Positions 9,357 to 20,500 of a DNA stretch of 64,000 nucleotides are shown piece by piece. Position 1 is the first letter of the stretch; each line of letters starts with the position of its first letter. The stretch spans positions 1,400,324-1,464,323 of the forward strand of contig OZ025793.1 in assembly GCA_964019425.1 (NCBI GenBank). Reading direction: 5' to 3'. Source of the DNA: Flectonema sp. DT1601. Taxonomy: Eukaryota; Euglenozoa; Diplonemea; Diplonemida; Diplonemidae. Below the pieces are notes generated by a model. It saw nothing but the letters and a program-made list of their open reading frames with translations, made no database searches and was not told the origin of the DNA. The position numbers and the translations under genes are program-made.

Positions 9357-9539
9357 ATGGCACACCACGTCGCATTTTGGGGACTCGGCACAGCTGCTGT
9401 CTTTGCATACAACAACCCGAAGGGATTGAACGGTAACTGCGTATGTCTTTTTTTTATTGTAGCTGCAAACGGATTGTTCGTCGAAGAGAATCGTGGCAGC
9501 GTAGCTAAGGACCGGTTCCTTTATTGTGCGGCTGGGTGA
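9357..9539 (+). CDS. Short ORF of 60 codons; separate small gene or first exon(s) of the NDK-like gene
   Basis: ATG 9357 follows a strong acceptor and opens with MAHHVAFWGLGTAAVFAYNN, a mildly hydrophobic N-terminus. Inside the frame, 30 bases have intron-like ends (GTAACTGC...TTTATTGTAG). Removing them keeps the frame, but so short an intron is doubtful. A good GTGAGT donor overlaps the TGA at the end, so this may be an exon joined to the NDK-like exon that begins at 9692. However, that donor is in phase 2 and the acceptor in phase 0, so the simple join fails. I cannot settle whether there is a hidden exon or a separate gene. Confidence 0.35.
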   Translation: MAHHVAFWGLGTAAVFAYNNPKGLNGNCVCLFFIVAANGLFVEENRGSVAKDRFLYCAAG

Positions 9540-9691
9540 GTAAAAATATATTTTATGAAATGAGTCGATTCTTTTTTATTTTCTAATACACGTAAGGGCT
9601 TCTGAATAATGAGAACAATCTCTTTGTGATCTGAAGTTATACGTGAGTGTTGTTATCACATTGCATGGAAAAAAATCAAAAAAATCAACAG

Positions 9692-10812
9692 ATTGCCAAC
9701 TGCATCAACAAGTGCATCAGCGGAATTGAACCAATTACTCAGAAGCCAATGAACCAGGCTTTCGTTTTCGTAAAGCCGCACGCAAATACTGAAGCTGTCA
9801 GAAAACTTGTAAAGGAGAAGTTAGAACAGGCCGGATGTCGTGTTACCAGAGAAGGAGAGATCTCAGGAAAAGAAATCGATGAACAATCATACATCGATGT
9901 TCACTACTACGCTATCGCCTCGAAGGCTGTGTTGTTGCACCCGAGAGAGTTGAACGTTCCTGCTGATAAGTTCAAGCAACAGTTTGATATCTCTTGGAGT
10001 GATGCTCTCTCAAAGGGATGCGTCTACAACGCCAGACAGGCTTGTCAGAAGCTCGGAATTACTGAGGCTGAACTAGACAGCAAGTGGGCCACCGCTAAGA
10101 AGGATAAGAAGCTCATCAAATTCGGAGGAGGATTCTATTGCGGTCTCATCCCAACTGACACAGAACCAATGTACGTCTTCAACGGGTTCTTTATGCAGAT
10201 GCGTTCAAAGTTCACTGATCCAGCTACCTCAATTCACTACTACACAGTTGACTTCAACCCGGAGAAATTGAAGTGGTCCAGCTTTAGAAATGAAGTCTTG
10301 GGAGGAACTGACCCAGAAGACGCGTCAAGCGGATCCCTGAGAAAGTTGATCCTCGAGAACTACCAGGATTTGGGTCTCGGCTCAAAGCCAAACGTTGGTG
10401 ACAACGGTGTTCACGCTTCCGCATCACCATACGAGGGACTTGCGGAACGTATGAACTGGTTGAAGATGCCAGCTTCATCTGACAGCTTCGGAAAGCTGCT
10501 CCTCAGCAAGGGAATGTCCCTCAAGGCCATCAGAGACTGTGGTGTTGACCCTCAGGTATGTCTTTATCCTTTTTTGATTTGCAGACTACTGCACGCATTC
10601 TATTCCAAGCTGTGAGAGTTATGCAAACAATAGGTAGCAATAACATTTTTAAAACAGGTCAACATTGGCAGCGGAAAAATGGGATCCTTCTTCGACGCCG
10701 TTGAGGACATGGATGTTGATACATGTGCCACCAAGGTATGATATGTTTTTATTTTATTATTTACAAACTATTAGATCTTAAAATAAGTGGAGAATGGTTC
10801 GCAATTGGAAGA

Positions 10813-10867
<55 letters not shown>

Positions 10868-10900
10868 AAAAACCTCCCACAGTGTGCCTCCCTCGCGTAA
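9692..10900 (+). CDS. Divergent nucleoside-diphosphate-kinase-like protein (three exons called, 5' end uncertain)
   Basis: Exons called: 9692-10555, 10658-10735 and 10883-10900. The first intron is in phase 0. MNQAFVFVKPHANTE matches the NDK opening strand and IKP loop. GDNGVHASASPYEGLAERMNW matches the NDK active site (HGSDS), keeping the catalytic His at codon 10412-10414. Between them lie a large insertion with FYCGL, YVFNGFFMQMRSKF and IHYYTVDF, and the end reads GSFFDAVEDMDVD. I recall this enlarged NDK-like family from algae and other flagellates, from memory only. NDKs pass phosphate between nucleotides; the insertion makes a changed role likely. The coding start could be ATG 9749 after the acceptor at 9691, or an upstream exon. 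The last 6-codon exon is tentative. Confidence 0.6.
10556..10657 (+). other. Intron of the NDK-like gene
   Basis: 102 bases, GTATGTC...TTTAAAACAG. It joins phase 0 to phase 0 and restores the family C-terminus (DPQ to VNIGSGKMGSFF). Confidence 0.8.
10736..10882 (+). other. Probable last intron of the NDK-like gene, containing a CT microsatellite
   Basis: 147 bases from GTATGA to CCTCCCACAG. The 49-bp CT repeat lies just before the acceptor, where the polypyrimidine tract should be. A competing 3' end at about 10773 (ATTAG) would give an intron of under 40 bases, shorter than all others here, so the longer one is preferred. Confidence 0.5.
10817..10865 (+). repeat. (TC)n microsatellite, about 49 bp
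   Basis: Uninterrupted TC dinucleotides sit 15-20 bases upstream of the preferred acceptor of the last NDK-like intron. This places a length-variable repeat in the polypyrimidine tract. Confidence 0.95.
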
Positions 10901-11480
10901 GCAGTGCTTGAAGTACGCATGTTGGAAAAGAACGGTTCGACACATCGATTTGGGAAAGTGCTTTTAGTGTTGTTTACTTTGTTACTCACTTGAAAACAAT
11001 TGGGAGCGAAGTGACAAAAATTGGGTGGTTTGGGGACCTCGTAATGGTCAGGGAAAAATTAAAGAAAAAAAAAAAAAGAAAAATACCAATAGTTGTCACA
11101 AAAAAAAAAAAAAAAGAAGGAATAAAAGAAAATCGGGGAACCCTTTTATCGCGTCTTTTAAATTAACTTATTTCTGGTTTCCCCTTTAATTACTACCTCG
11201 CAGAGTTCTTCTTTGAAATAGGGGGGGGAAAGGTTAACAACTAAAGGAGGTTTCTTTTCCAAATTTCACTCTTTTGGAGTTCTAAGAATCCATAAGAAAT
11301 ATCACTCGAGAGACGATTCGGTGAAACCCTTTTCATATTCTTGTTTATTCTTAACAGTTTACCAAAGTATTTAATATTGTCAGCTGTCGTGGGAGGGATG
11401 ACTTCTTTCTTCTTTTTAAATTAAAAACAATTATTGTTGTTTCCTATTTATGAGATCCTCTTTCGAAGTAGTACACAAAC
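10901..11480. other. Intergenic region with A- and G-rich tracts, no gene seen
   Basis: 580 bases holding poly-A stretches near 11067-11080 and 11101-11115 and a G run near 11221. No open frame of note. Confidence 0.5.
11449..11468 (+). promoter_or_regulatory. Weak 3' splice-acceptor-like site 12 nt before ATG 11481
   Basis: ATCCTCTTTCGAAG ends at 11468. It is pyrimidine-rich but has GAAG rather than CAG, so it is the weakest of the nine sites. Confidence 0.35.
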
Positions 11481-11933
11481 ATGTCCGCGTCATTATTCTC
11501 CCAGCAGTACTCTCAGTACTCTCACGCTAATCAATCTGCTGTGAGCGCAGCTACCTCAGTTGGAGGTCCTCTCCGTACACACCGACAGCAGGAGGGTTTC
11601 ATGCGATCAAATTTGAGCTGTTTTCCTGACACACAACGAGAGAATCTGACGGAGCAGTATTTGGAGGAGCATCGCCGCCTTTTAAAAGTTAAAGAAGTTG
11701 AAGATCTTCCGTACACAATTCAGTTCGAGCAGAGATACCATTGGAAGCAGCAGCTCGCAATTCCCACCACTAAACCCCCCGTTCGAAACATTCCTCATGA
11801 AGCGAAGACACAACTCAGATCAGACTACAGAAATCAGCTCAAGCGCGAGAGAAAGATGGCCAGCCGACTAAACTCAAAAGATCCAATGGGACCTTATTCA
11901 AACAGAATTGGAAGAAAACTTCCCTGGGAATGA
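11481..11933 (+). CDS. Unrecognised 150-residue protein
   Basis: I do not recognise this gene. The product starts with a Ser/Gln/Tyr-rich segment (residues 1-25, SQQYSQYSH). The middle is charged, with ENLTEQYLEEHRRLLKVKEVEDL likely helical (about 52-75). The C-terminus is basic (RNQLKRERKMASRL) and ends GRKLPWE. There is no signal peptide, no membrane segment and no Cys cluster. Single exon; ATG 11481 is the first ATG after the upstream stop and lies 12 nt after an acceptor-like AG. The next gene starts 192 bases downstream. A small structural or axonemal protein would fit its composition, but that is a guess. Confidence 0.6.
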   Translation: MSASLFSQQYSQYSHANQSAVSAATSVGGPLRTHRQQEGFMRSNLSCFPDTQRENLTEQYLEEHRRLLKVKEVEDLPYTIQFEQRYHWKQQLAIPTTKPPVRNIPHEAKTQLRSDYRNQLKRERKMASRLNSKDPMGPYSNRIGRKLPWE

Positions 11934-12091
11934 ATCACCGAAGACTACTTCACTGTCAGAACTTTATTATTAAAGTTGTGTCATGACACTCGTAGTGGAT
12001 GATAAATGTTAGAAGTTATTTGTTCGTAAATTGTATTTAGAATTGAAAAAGAAGTTGTGTTACTTTCTCTCTTACGTGTCATCTACCTGTT

Positions 12092-12111
12092 GTTAATTTC
12101 TATTCTTTCAG
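12092..12111 (+). promoter_or_regulatory. 3' splice-acceptor-like site 14 nt before ATG 12126
   Basis: TTAATTTCTATTCTTTCAG ends at 12111, a strong acceptor. The gap from the previous stop is only 178 bases, with no GTATGT, GTAAGT or GTGAGT in it. A cis 5'UTR intron is therefore hard to fit. Confidence 0.6.
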
Positions 12112-12125
12112 CAAAAATATCATAA

Positions 12126-13064
12126 ATGGCTGGGGGAGCAGCTTTCGTTCGACCGAAGGCACCATCACAGGTACACTACGATGTCCCTTCTGCAGTGTCT
12201 CCACTGATAACGCGAGCAGAGGGAAGAATGACTCAGATGACGAAATGGAGAAAGGATTACCGCTATCGACTTAAGGATACCGAAAAGAGTGATTTGTCAT
12301 CAATGATGGGAAGACAACAGATGTACTCAACTCTGATGTATTTCGGCATCGGTTCTGTTTGGTGGTTCTCGGGACTGAAGAATTCTCCGGAGTTTTACGA
12401 CAGGTTTGGTGTTAAAGGAAACTTAAAGCAGAATCTTCTCGGACTCCAACCACACAAATTACAGTTTGGAATAACTGGAAGATTGATGTCATCGTTTGCC
12501 GTCACAATTCCTTTTAGTTTGTTATTGGCTCAGGCTCAAGATGATTATTATCAAAGGGCGTTACAGTACAATACAATCTTTGGAGGGTTTTGCCGATACC
12601 TTGAGCAGCAGGGAGAGATGGTTGCTCACGGCAATGCTGTAATTCCTTATATTCCAGCTGGTTCTTATTTAAAGAAAGGAGAGAAGAAGCTGAGATCGTC
12701 GAGTACTAACTCAGAAACATTGCAGACTCAAACAATGCAGTTGAGCGAGCCAACGAAGGAAGCGATGAGAATTATATCTCAGAGAGAATCGGATGTACAG
12801 GCAGCTAAGAACAACATTAATTTAAGTAGCAACAACAATGAAGTTGTTGGCAATTCAAGTGACCTGGTTATTAATTTAAACGAAAGTCCGGCACCTTCGG
12901 AAACATCAGCACAACCACCACCACTTGCAGGAGTCATTCATCCGTCTGTAAGAGCACTCGGTGGTGCTCCAAAACATTTCGTAATTCAAGATCCTGACAT
13001 TGGCGCCAGGCCGATTGACGATGCGACAGAAGACTTTATTGCTCACGTGTACGGAAGGCTCTAA
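12126..13064 (+). CDS. Unrecognised 312-residue protein with two hydrophobic segments
   Basis: I do not recognise this gene. The first 190 residues look folded and include two hydrophobic stretches: STLMYFGIGSVWWFSGL (about 63-80) and LMSSFAVTIPFSLLLAQAQ (about 122-140). These suggest a small membrane or mitochondrial inner-membrane protein. Residues about 190-270 are Ser/Asn/Gln-rich and likely disordered. The last 40 (HPSVRALGGAPKHFVIQDPD...) are again conserved-looking. The N-terminus MAGGAAFVRPKAPSQ lacks a clear signal peptide. Single exon. The tight spacing to its neighbours on both sides fits the head-to-tail array. No function can be assigned. Confidence 0.65.
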   Translation: MAGGAAFVRPKAPSQVHYDVPSAVSPLITRAEGRMTQMTKWRKDYRYRLKDTEKSDLSSMMGRQQMYSTLMYFGIGSVWWFSGLKNSPEFYDRFGVKGNLKQNLLGLQPHKLQFGITGRLMSSFAVTIPFSLLLAQAQDDYYQRALQYNTIFGGFCRYLEQQGEMVAHGNAVIPYIPAGSYLKKGEKKLRSSSTNSETLQTQTMQLSEPTKEAMRIISQRESDVQAAKNNINLSSNNNEVVGNSSDLVINLNESPAPSETSAQPPPLAGVIHPSVRALGGAPKHFVIQDPDIGARPIDDATEDFIAHVYGRL

Positions 13065-13497
13065 TTCAGGTGGCAGTCTGCTGGTATTCTGCGACCTAAT
13101 TTATGATCAGAGCAATCTGATGTGAACTTTGCTGACGAATACTGACATCCAGAAACTCGCAGACTCGCGTTGTAGAGTTACTTGGCGTCCTGTTTGAAGT
13201 ATTTTATTTCATTGCTAATGCAGTACTGCTGTTGTTTATTTTCCTTTTTATGTTACATGGCCGATGGCTTTTAATTTGGTCGGAATTGGGATGCTCGTTT
13301 AGCTGAGGGACTTACTTACTGTTTTCTGTTTTAAAGATTGACCGAGTGAGTTCTCGTAGTGAGTTTTAATAAACTCCAACAGGTGTACACAAGATGACAA
13401 CATTTCCATCGTATCAACGAACTGTATGAGTCGTTGGATTACTTTCTATTAACTGATAGCAGTTTATTATTATTTCAACAGAGTTGTTTATTTTCGG
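13065..13497. other. Intergenic region, no gene seen
   Basis: 433 bases between two unrecognised genes. It ends in the acceptor-like tract at 13462-13481 and nothing else is identified. Confidence 0.5.
13462..13481 (+). promoter_or_regulatory. 3' splice-acceptor-like site 16 nt before ATG 13498
   Basis: TTTATTATTATTTCAACAG ends at 13481 and the ATG is at 13498. Confidence 0.55.
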
Positions 13498-14257
13498 ATG
13501 TCAAATAAATTTGACGATGCCAGACTGAAGACGTTGGTTGAGGTGGCAAAATATCAAAATGGTGCCATCGACTGCCTCATGAAGGGAGACCTTAGTGGTG
13601 CTCATGCTTCTATGAGGGGTGGAAGTAGTATTCTACTAACAGCTGCCAGGGATCAATTATTTAGCATAGAGGATGCAATCGGGATGTACGTCAATCATAT
13701 CTTCAGAGCAGGTTATTTTATGGAAATGAAAAAAGGTTCCAACAAGTATGTCAATCCGTTCACAATATTACGAGACACCTGTTGGTGACTTTTATCACAT
13801 CACAACCCTCATCAGGTTTTTATACAGGACGGATGCCGTCCCACAGCAACTTCTGAACGGCATTCACTTTCAACTTGATGGCAACACTTCGGATCGCGGG
13901 GGACCTTCAGGTTACGGACGTGAGAACTCCGACCCCAATATTGTGAAGTACGTCCGTCGAGCATTTTCATATATTCAGAAAGTGTCTCCCACAATTGTTT
14001 TCCAGAGTAGGGAAGAGAAATTTGAAAAGAAAGGAAGAATCTATTTACTGAAATCGCTCTCTGTCGTAGACGACCCGGTGGTTGGCCCCGTGTTGTCAGT
14101 CCCGACTGGGGTAGAACCTGTGAAGGAAATCAGTTTTTCGATTCCTCGAAAGCTTTCGGCTGACTTACTAATTAAGAATTACGAAGAGATGGCGAAACAA
14201 ACTACTGAAATAAATTTCATGAAAATTGTGGAGGAGTCGATACTTGACGTCAGGTAG
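13498..14257 (+). CDS. Unrecognised 229-residue protein, two exons
   Basis: Exons 13498-13745 and 13816-14257 join in phase 2 across a 70-base GTATGT...CATCAG intron. The sum is 690 bases, or 229 codons plus stop. The join reads KKGSNKFLYRTDAVPQQLLN without a break, so the structure is well supported. The N-terminal 80 residues are helical in character (DARLKTLVEVAKYQNGAIDCLMKGD...), with a possible four-helix or TPR-like feel. The C-terminal half mixes strands and a basic patch (REEKFEKKGRIYLLK). No signal peptide, no membrane span and no known motif. I cannot name a family. Confidence 0.7.
13746..13815 (+). other. Intron of the 229-residue gene
   Basis: 70 bases, GTATGTCAAT...CCTCATCAG. 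Splicing removes an in-frame stop and links the two overlapping frames in phase. Confidence 0.85.
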
Positions 14258-14470
14258 TTCTTTGTTTATCTCAACACAAGAAAGTATAGTTAGTCGAACA
14301 CTGCAAAAGAGTCTCTCGCAACCCTAGCCTTAGAGTCACGGAGTATTCATGATGACTTTAGCCTTAACAATAATAACTCAATTACTTCTTACAGATACCA
14401 AATACAATTCTTCTTTAAAGTGATGCAAGCTATCTAACACGGAGGTGTTCAGACCTGCAATAGGTGTTTT

Positions 14471-14490
14471 AATTATTGTTCTCCCCTCAG
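14471..14490 (+). promoter_or_regulatory. 3' splice-acceptor-like site 23 nt before the giant gene's ATG
   Basis: AATTATTGTTCTCCCCTCAG ends at 14490 and the ATG is at 14514. The in-frame upstream ATG-less extension from 14445 runs through this tract, so it is not coding. A second acceptor-like site lies further up near 14395. Confidence 0.6.
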
Positions 14491-14513
14491 TAGTGAACCT
14501 ACCCCCTGGGGGG

Positions 14514-14579
14514 ATGGCATCCCTGAGAACATTGTTCGTCGGGTTGGTTGTCCTCCAATTAACCAGCTTAACAAAAGCG
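14514..14579 (+). other. Signal peptide of the giant protein
   Basis: MASLRTLFVGLVVLQLTSLTKA has a basic n-region, a Leu/Val core and a small-residue cleavage site. It is followed at once by the Cys-rich mature region (INCELL). Confidence 0.8.
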
Positions 14580-17500
14580 ATAAATTGCGAACTACTAACG
14601 CAAGACTGGCATGAGGTGCCGGGAAAATGCACCGGAATTGGCGTCACTTCGGACGGACCGATGGTTTGTGGGCCGTTTGGTCTGTGGCCGAATATTCCAT
14701 TTTGTTTGGGATTCACGAGCAACGGGGCCTTCAAAAACCTTGCGTGTGCTAAGAAGCTCTGCGAGCAGGAGCACAGGTGTGGTGGTCTCTTATGGAAAGG
14801 AAGTGAAGGGAAGATGTATCCAATGGGTTGGAATCTGGGACCCCCTGCAGGATGTGGCGAAGGCACTCGCACTGCAGAAGATAATTGCGAAGGTCCACAG
14901 TGTGTCTGGGACACGGTGAATAGCGTTTGCAGTTATTCAACAAGCTACTACGATGATCCCTGTTTGACTGACTGCTCATGTCATCTAATGCTTCAGACTC
15001 CTGAAACTTTCGGAAGCTGCAATGCGGGATCGCTACTTCTTGGTGGACATTGTGTCTGTGACCCAGATACTACATTCTGCGGTGATACCGGTGAGTGTAT
15101 GCAACTCAGTGATTCACAAGTAGGAAGAAAGTATTCTGTTCTACAATCGGCGGGAGTAAGAAATAATCCGATAAAAGTTCGGCCTGTGCTGCGACTTGGC
15201 AATCGTAAGGCGATGTTGCACCCTATAAATTTTGCAGCTCGTCGCATTTCAATTAGAAATGAATTAAGTCCTCAAGTGAACTCTTCCAACTCCACATCAC
15301 ACACTAGTGCACTGACTAGTAAACTTCGAGTTTCTGTTGTCAAAGTGGCTCCACAGGGAGACCCGAAACAGCGCGAAGAACGCAGAAATGCCACTGTAGC
15401 TGCGAAGTTGAAGCGCGCCCTCCAGGTTACAATCCTTCAGGATGCAGTCCTCCCGGATGCAGTGCGAGAACCTTACAGCGTGGCAGCCGAGGGTTCCAAA
15501 TTCAGTAACACGTCAAAGGAAATGAATCAAAAACTCAGTCAGGCTGAGGGCATTAGTGACTTACCAAAGGAACAGCTCAAAGAGCAAACAGCAGAAGATC
15601 CCTCAGCCTCCCGTGATGTTGGAGCCTTATCGAGGCTCATTGCGGAGCTGATTCACGAAAACGAGTTTGAAGTTCGCGACATTGACGAGCTAGCTCTTGC
15701 TCCCGCTGATGCGCCGTCTGAGGACGCTCCTCCGATAGCTGTTGTGAGCATCACCCGAACACCCATGGACGCTCCCCAAGAGGTACCGGAAGACGCTCCT
15801 GAAGAAGCACCAAAAGACGCCCCCGAAGAAGCACCGGTGGACCCTCCTGAAGATGCACCTGAAGATCCTCCTGAGGAAGCACCTGAAGACCCTCCTGAAG
15901 ATGCACCTGAAGATCCTCCTGAGGAAGCACCAGAAGACGCCCCCGAGGAAGCACCGGAGGACCCTCCTGAAGAAGCACCAGAAGATGCCCCCGAAGAAGC
16001 ACCGGAAGACCCTCCTGCAGAAGCACCGGAAGACGCTCCCGAAGAAGCACCAGAAGACCCTCCTGAGGAGGCACCAGAAGATGCCCCCGAAGAAGCGCCG
16101 GAGGACCCTCCTGAAGAAGCACCGGAAGACGCTCCCGAAGAAGCACCAGAAGACGCCCCCGAAGAAGCGCCGGAGGACCCTCCTGAGGAAGCACCAGAAG
16201 ACGTTCCCGAGGAAGCACCGGAGGACCCTCCTGAGGAAGCACCGGAAGACGTTCCCGAGGAAGCACCGGAGGACGCCCCTGAAGAGGCTGCTCCCGAAGA
16301 AGCACCAGAGGACGCCCCTGAAGAGGCTGCTCCCGAAGAAGCACCAGAGGACGCCCCTGAAGAGGCTGCTCCCGAAGAAGCACCGGAGGACCCTCCCGAG
16401 GAAGCACCGGAAGACGTTCCCGAGGAAGCACCGGAGGACGCCCCTGAAGAGGCTGCTCCCGAAGAAGCACCGGAGGACGCCCCTGAAGAGGCTGCTCCCG
16501 AAGAAGCACCGGAGGACGCCCCTGAGGAAGTTGCTCCCGGAGAAGCACCGGAGGACGCCCCTGAGGATGAGCCTCCGAGTGATGCTCCTGATAACGGAAT
16601 TCCTGAGGATGCTCCAAACGATTCTCCGAATGAATCCCCTTACGATGGAGCTGATGATTGTAGTGGGGATCCTTGTGATTCAAATCAATTCTGTGAGGAC
16701 ACTGATGGTGAACTGAATTCTGAATTCACTTGCATTTGCTCCTGGCCACTCTACGGGGAGAGTACTGGTAGTGCGGCATACTGTCGAGACGTGTGCCCTT
16801 CTTCTTTACCCTTTGCGGTCGACATCTCTGATGCGACCCTGGGAGCGACAATAACTTGTTGTAATACAACGGACTGCACAGAGGCTGGTGCTTTCACAGG
16901 AAATGATTATATTGATTACGTTTGTTTTGATGATCCGTCTCCTTCTGGATGTTCATCTGATCCTTCCTGCGGCTACTACCCAGAGGAGTGTCCAATAATG
17001 TGTGGTTCTTGTGGTGATGACTGTGATTGGAACCCATGTTATGATCACAGTTGTATTGATGATGATGGTGAAGTGAATTCAAGGTTTACCTGTCACTGTA
17101 AGAGTCCTTTTTGGGGTGATGTCTACGTTGATACGGTGGCTCAATGTCGTCTAATGTGTCCAGCTACTGAACCTTTTGCCGAATCGCTGGACGGGACGAC
17201 AACAACCTGCTGCGCAACTGAAGGCTGTACAACGGCAGGTACCCTTGAAGGATCTTACTATTCTTACGACTGTCGTGATAATACTTATCCTTCATATTGT
17301 ACTGCTTCCAATGCTTGCATCGACTACCCTGATGACTGCCGAGTACAGTGCGATCTGTGTTTAGATGACTGCGAGCGTGATCCCTGCAATGGATTCACCT
17401 GTACTGATGCTGATGGTAATCTGGATTCAGTTTTCAAATGTTATTGTGAATATCCTTATTGGGGTAATGTGGGTGAGAGTGCTGCAGCAGATTGCACCCT

Positions 17501-20500
17501 CATGTGTCCTGGTGCAACTCCATTCGCTATTGATATTGGAGGGTCGATAACCTGCTGTGCGACACAAGACTGTACTGTGGAAGGTTCTCTTGTTGGAAAC
17601 TACATCGAATATGAATGCATTGATAACAACTTCCCTGATACTTGCACTGCGACAAATGCTTGTACCGACTACCCGGAGAGATGTCCTCTAACGTGTGGCA
17701 TCTGCTCTACGGATTGCGAGCGTGATCCCTGCAATGGATTCACCTGTACTGATGCTGATGGTAATCTGGATTCAGTTTTCAAATGTTATTGTGAATATCC
17801 TTATTGGGGTAATGTGGGTGAGAGTGCTGCAGCAGATTGCACCCTCATGTGTCCTGGTGCAACTCCATTCGCTATTAATATTGGAGGGTCGATAACCTGC
17901 TGTGCGACACAAGACTGTACTGTGGAAGGTTCTCTTGTTGGAAACTACATCGAATATGAATGCATTGATAACAACTTCCCTGATACTTGCACTGCGACAA
18001 ATGCTTGTACCGACTACCCGGAGAAATGTCCTCTAACGTGTGACATCTGCTCTACGGATTGTGAGCGTGATCCCTGCAATGGATCCACCTGTACTGATGC
18101 TGATGGTAATCTGGATTCAGTTTTCAAATGTTATTGTGAATATCCTTATTGGGGTAATGTGGGTGAGAGTGCTGCAGCAGATTGCACCCTCATGTGTCCT
18201 GGTGCAACTCCATTCGCTATTAATATTGGAGGGTCGATAACCTGCTGTGCGACACAAGACTGTACTGTGGAAGGTTCTCTTGTTGGAAACTACATCGAAT
18301 ATGAATGCATTGATAACAACTTCCCTGATATTTGCACTGCGACAAATGCTTGTACCGACTACCCGGAGAAATGTCCTCTAACGTGTGACAAGTGCTCTAC
18401 GGATTGCGATCGCGATCCCTGCGACGGTCATGATTGCGTTGATGATGATGGGAATTTAAATTCAATATTTAAATGTTATTGTTCTTATCCTCTGAGGGGT
18501 TCATCTGACAATGAAATCCCTGTTTGTAATGAGATGTGTCCAAGTACTCAGCCTTTTGCAGTTGATGTTGGAGGAATTATCAGCTGCTGTACCGAATCTA
18601 ATTGCGTAACAGTTGGAACACTAACTGGGTCGTATATTAGTTATGAATGTTTAGATAATATTCTTCCAGACAGATGCACAGCAACCATTGCATGCACTGA
18701 CTATCCTGATGAATGTCCCGACACTTGCAGTAGGTGCGCCACTGACTGTGATAGATCTCCCTGTGGAGACGACAGATGTGAAGATTATGATGAAATTCTC
18801 AATTCAAATTATGATTGTTATTGTTTGCATCCGAAGTGGGGCGAGGCACACAATGCAATAGCGACTTGCAAGGACATGTGCCCGAGTACTTCACCGTTCG
18901 CTGTTAATGTCGGCGGGTTAATCACCTGCTGTACTAAACAAGACTGTACAGAATTGAGTGACTTGAGTGGAGAGTACATCAGCTATGAATGTTTGGATGA
19001 TATTAAACCTGACTACTGCACTACTACCACGGCCTGCAGCGACTTCAAAGACTCCTGTCCTGCTACCTGCGATATCTGTGCAGATGACTGCGATCGAAGT
19101 CCCTGCGGCGAACACCGATGTGAAGATTTGGATGGTGAACTTAATTCTAATTATAATTGTTACTGCAATTATCCTCTTTGGGGAACTTCTGAAAATTCAG
19201 ATCTCGTTTGTAATTCGATGTGCCCTTCCACAGAACCATTTGCAGTTGATATTGTCGGAACGATAACTTGTTGTAGCACTGAAGACTGTACAGTACATGG
19301 AACGCATTCCGGTCTATACATTAGTTACGAATGTTCTGATAATATTTACCCCGGCAAGTGTTCTGATGTCAACGCGTGTACTGACTACCCCGATGAGTGT
19401 CCTCTGACGTGCGATAAGTGTGCTGATGATTGTGACAGAAGTCCCTGCGATAGCAATCGCTGTGTAGATGACGACGGTTCTCTGGACATGAATTTTATTT
19501 GTCACTGCTTGTGGCCAACTTGGGGGTCACATCAAGGTGGAAATGTAAATATTTGTTATGAAATGTGTCCGGCTGAGGAACCGTACGCTATTCAGATAGA
19601 CCCTGAGACAATTGCCTGCTGTCAGTTTACTGACTGCACTACTGGTACGATAAGAGGGAATTATATAACTTACGAATGTCTGGATGATGTGGAACCAGAC
19701 ATCTGTTCCTCGTCAACTGCATGTGATGATAATGAAATTAATTGTCCTTTTACTTGTGGAGGTTGTTTTGATGACTGCGACTCAAATCCTTGCAGTCATG
19801 ACGGCTCTCAGGAGTGTATAGACGACGGTCTATTTGACGGAGTATTTATTTGCCATTGTTCGTATCCATACTTTGGAGAGTCCGTTGATAATCAAGCAGC
19901 AGTTTGTCATGAAATGTGTCCTTCGTCAACACCCTACGCGTTTCAATTATCTGACGGTGGGACCACTTGTTGTAATCGACAAGATTGCCTCCCTGGTGTT
20001 GAAGATTCAGATATTAAAACTTATAATAGTATATTAATGGACTTTGAATGTATTGATCATCAGTATGAGTGTTTGTTTGCTGCTCAGTCAGATACGTCAG
20101 CATATTGTGGGGACACTGAAAACTATGCGAAGTGTTCTTTTAGTTGTGAATGTCCTGACGACTGCGAGTTATATCCTTGCGGGTTTGAACAGCAATGCAC
20201 CGACAACGATGGAATATTTAACGGAGCGTACACGTGTTCGTGTGTTTATCCACAGTTTGGAGAAGATGGTTCTTCACAATTGGGTGACTGTAACTATCTG
20301 TGTCCGGGAACGTATCCACTCGTAGAACAATTAGGTGACGAGACTCGATGTTGTAAACAACACCAACCTGATCCTAATAATGACTGCGTTACTCAAGATG
20401 AACTCAACTACCAGGATTATCTTTGTATTGATGACCCGGCATTCGATTGTCAAAATGTTGATTGTACGATCGACGGCGATCATTGTCCTCAAGCTTGCAG

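Noticed and set aside
15751-16716. Overlapping frames of about 300 codons on both strands across the acidic Pro-rich repeat
   Set aside because: Low-complexity shadows (Leu/Arg/His/Lys repeats) of the real + frame, which continues into Cys-rich domains.
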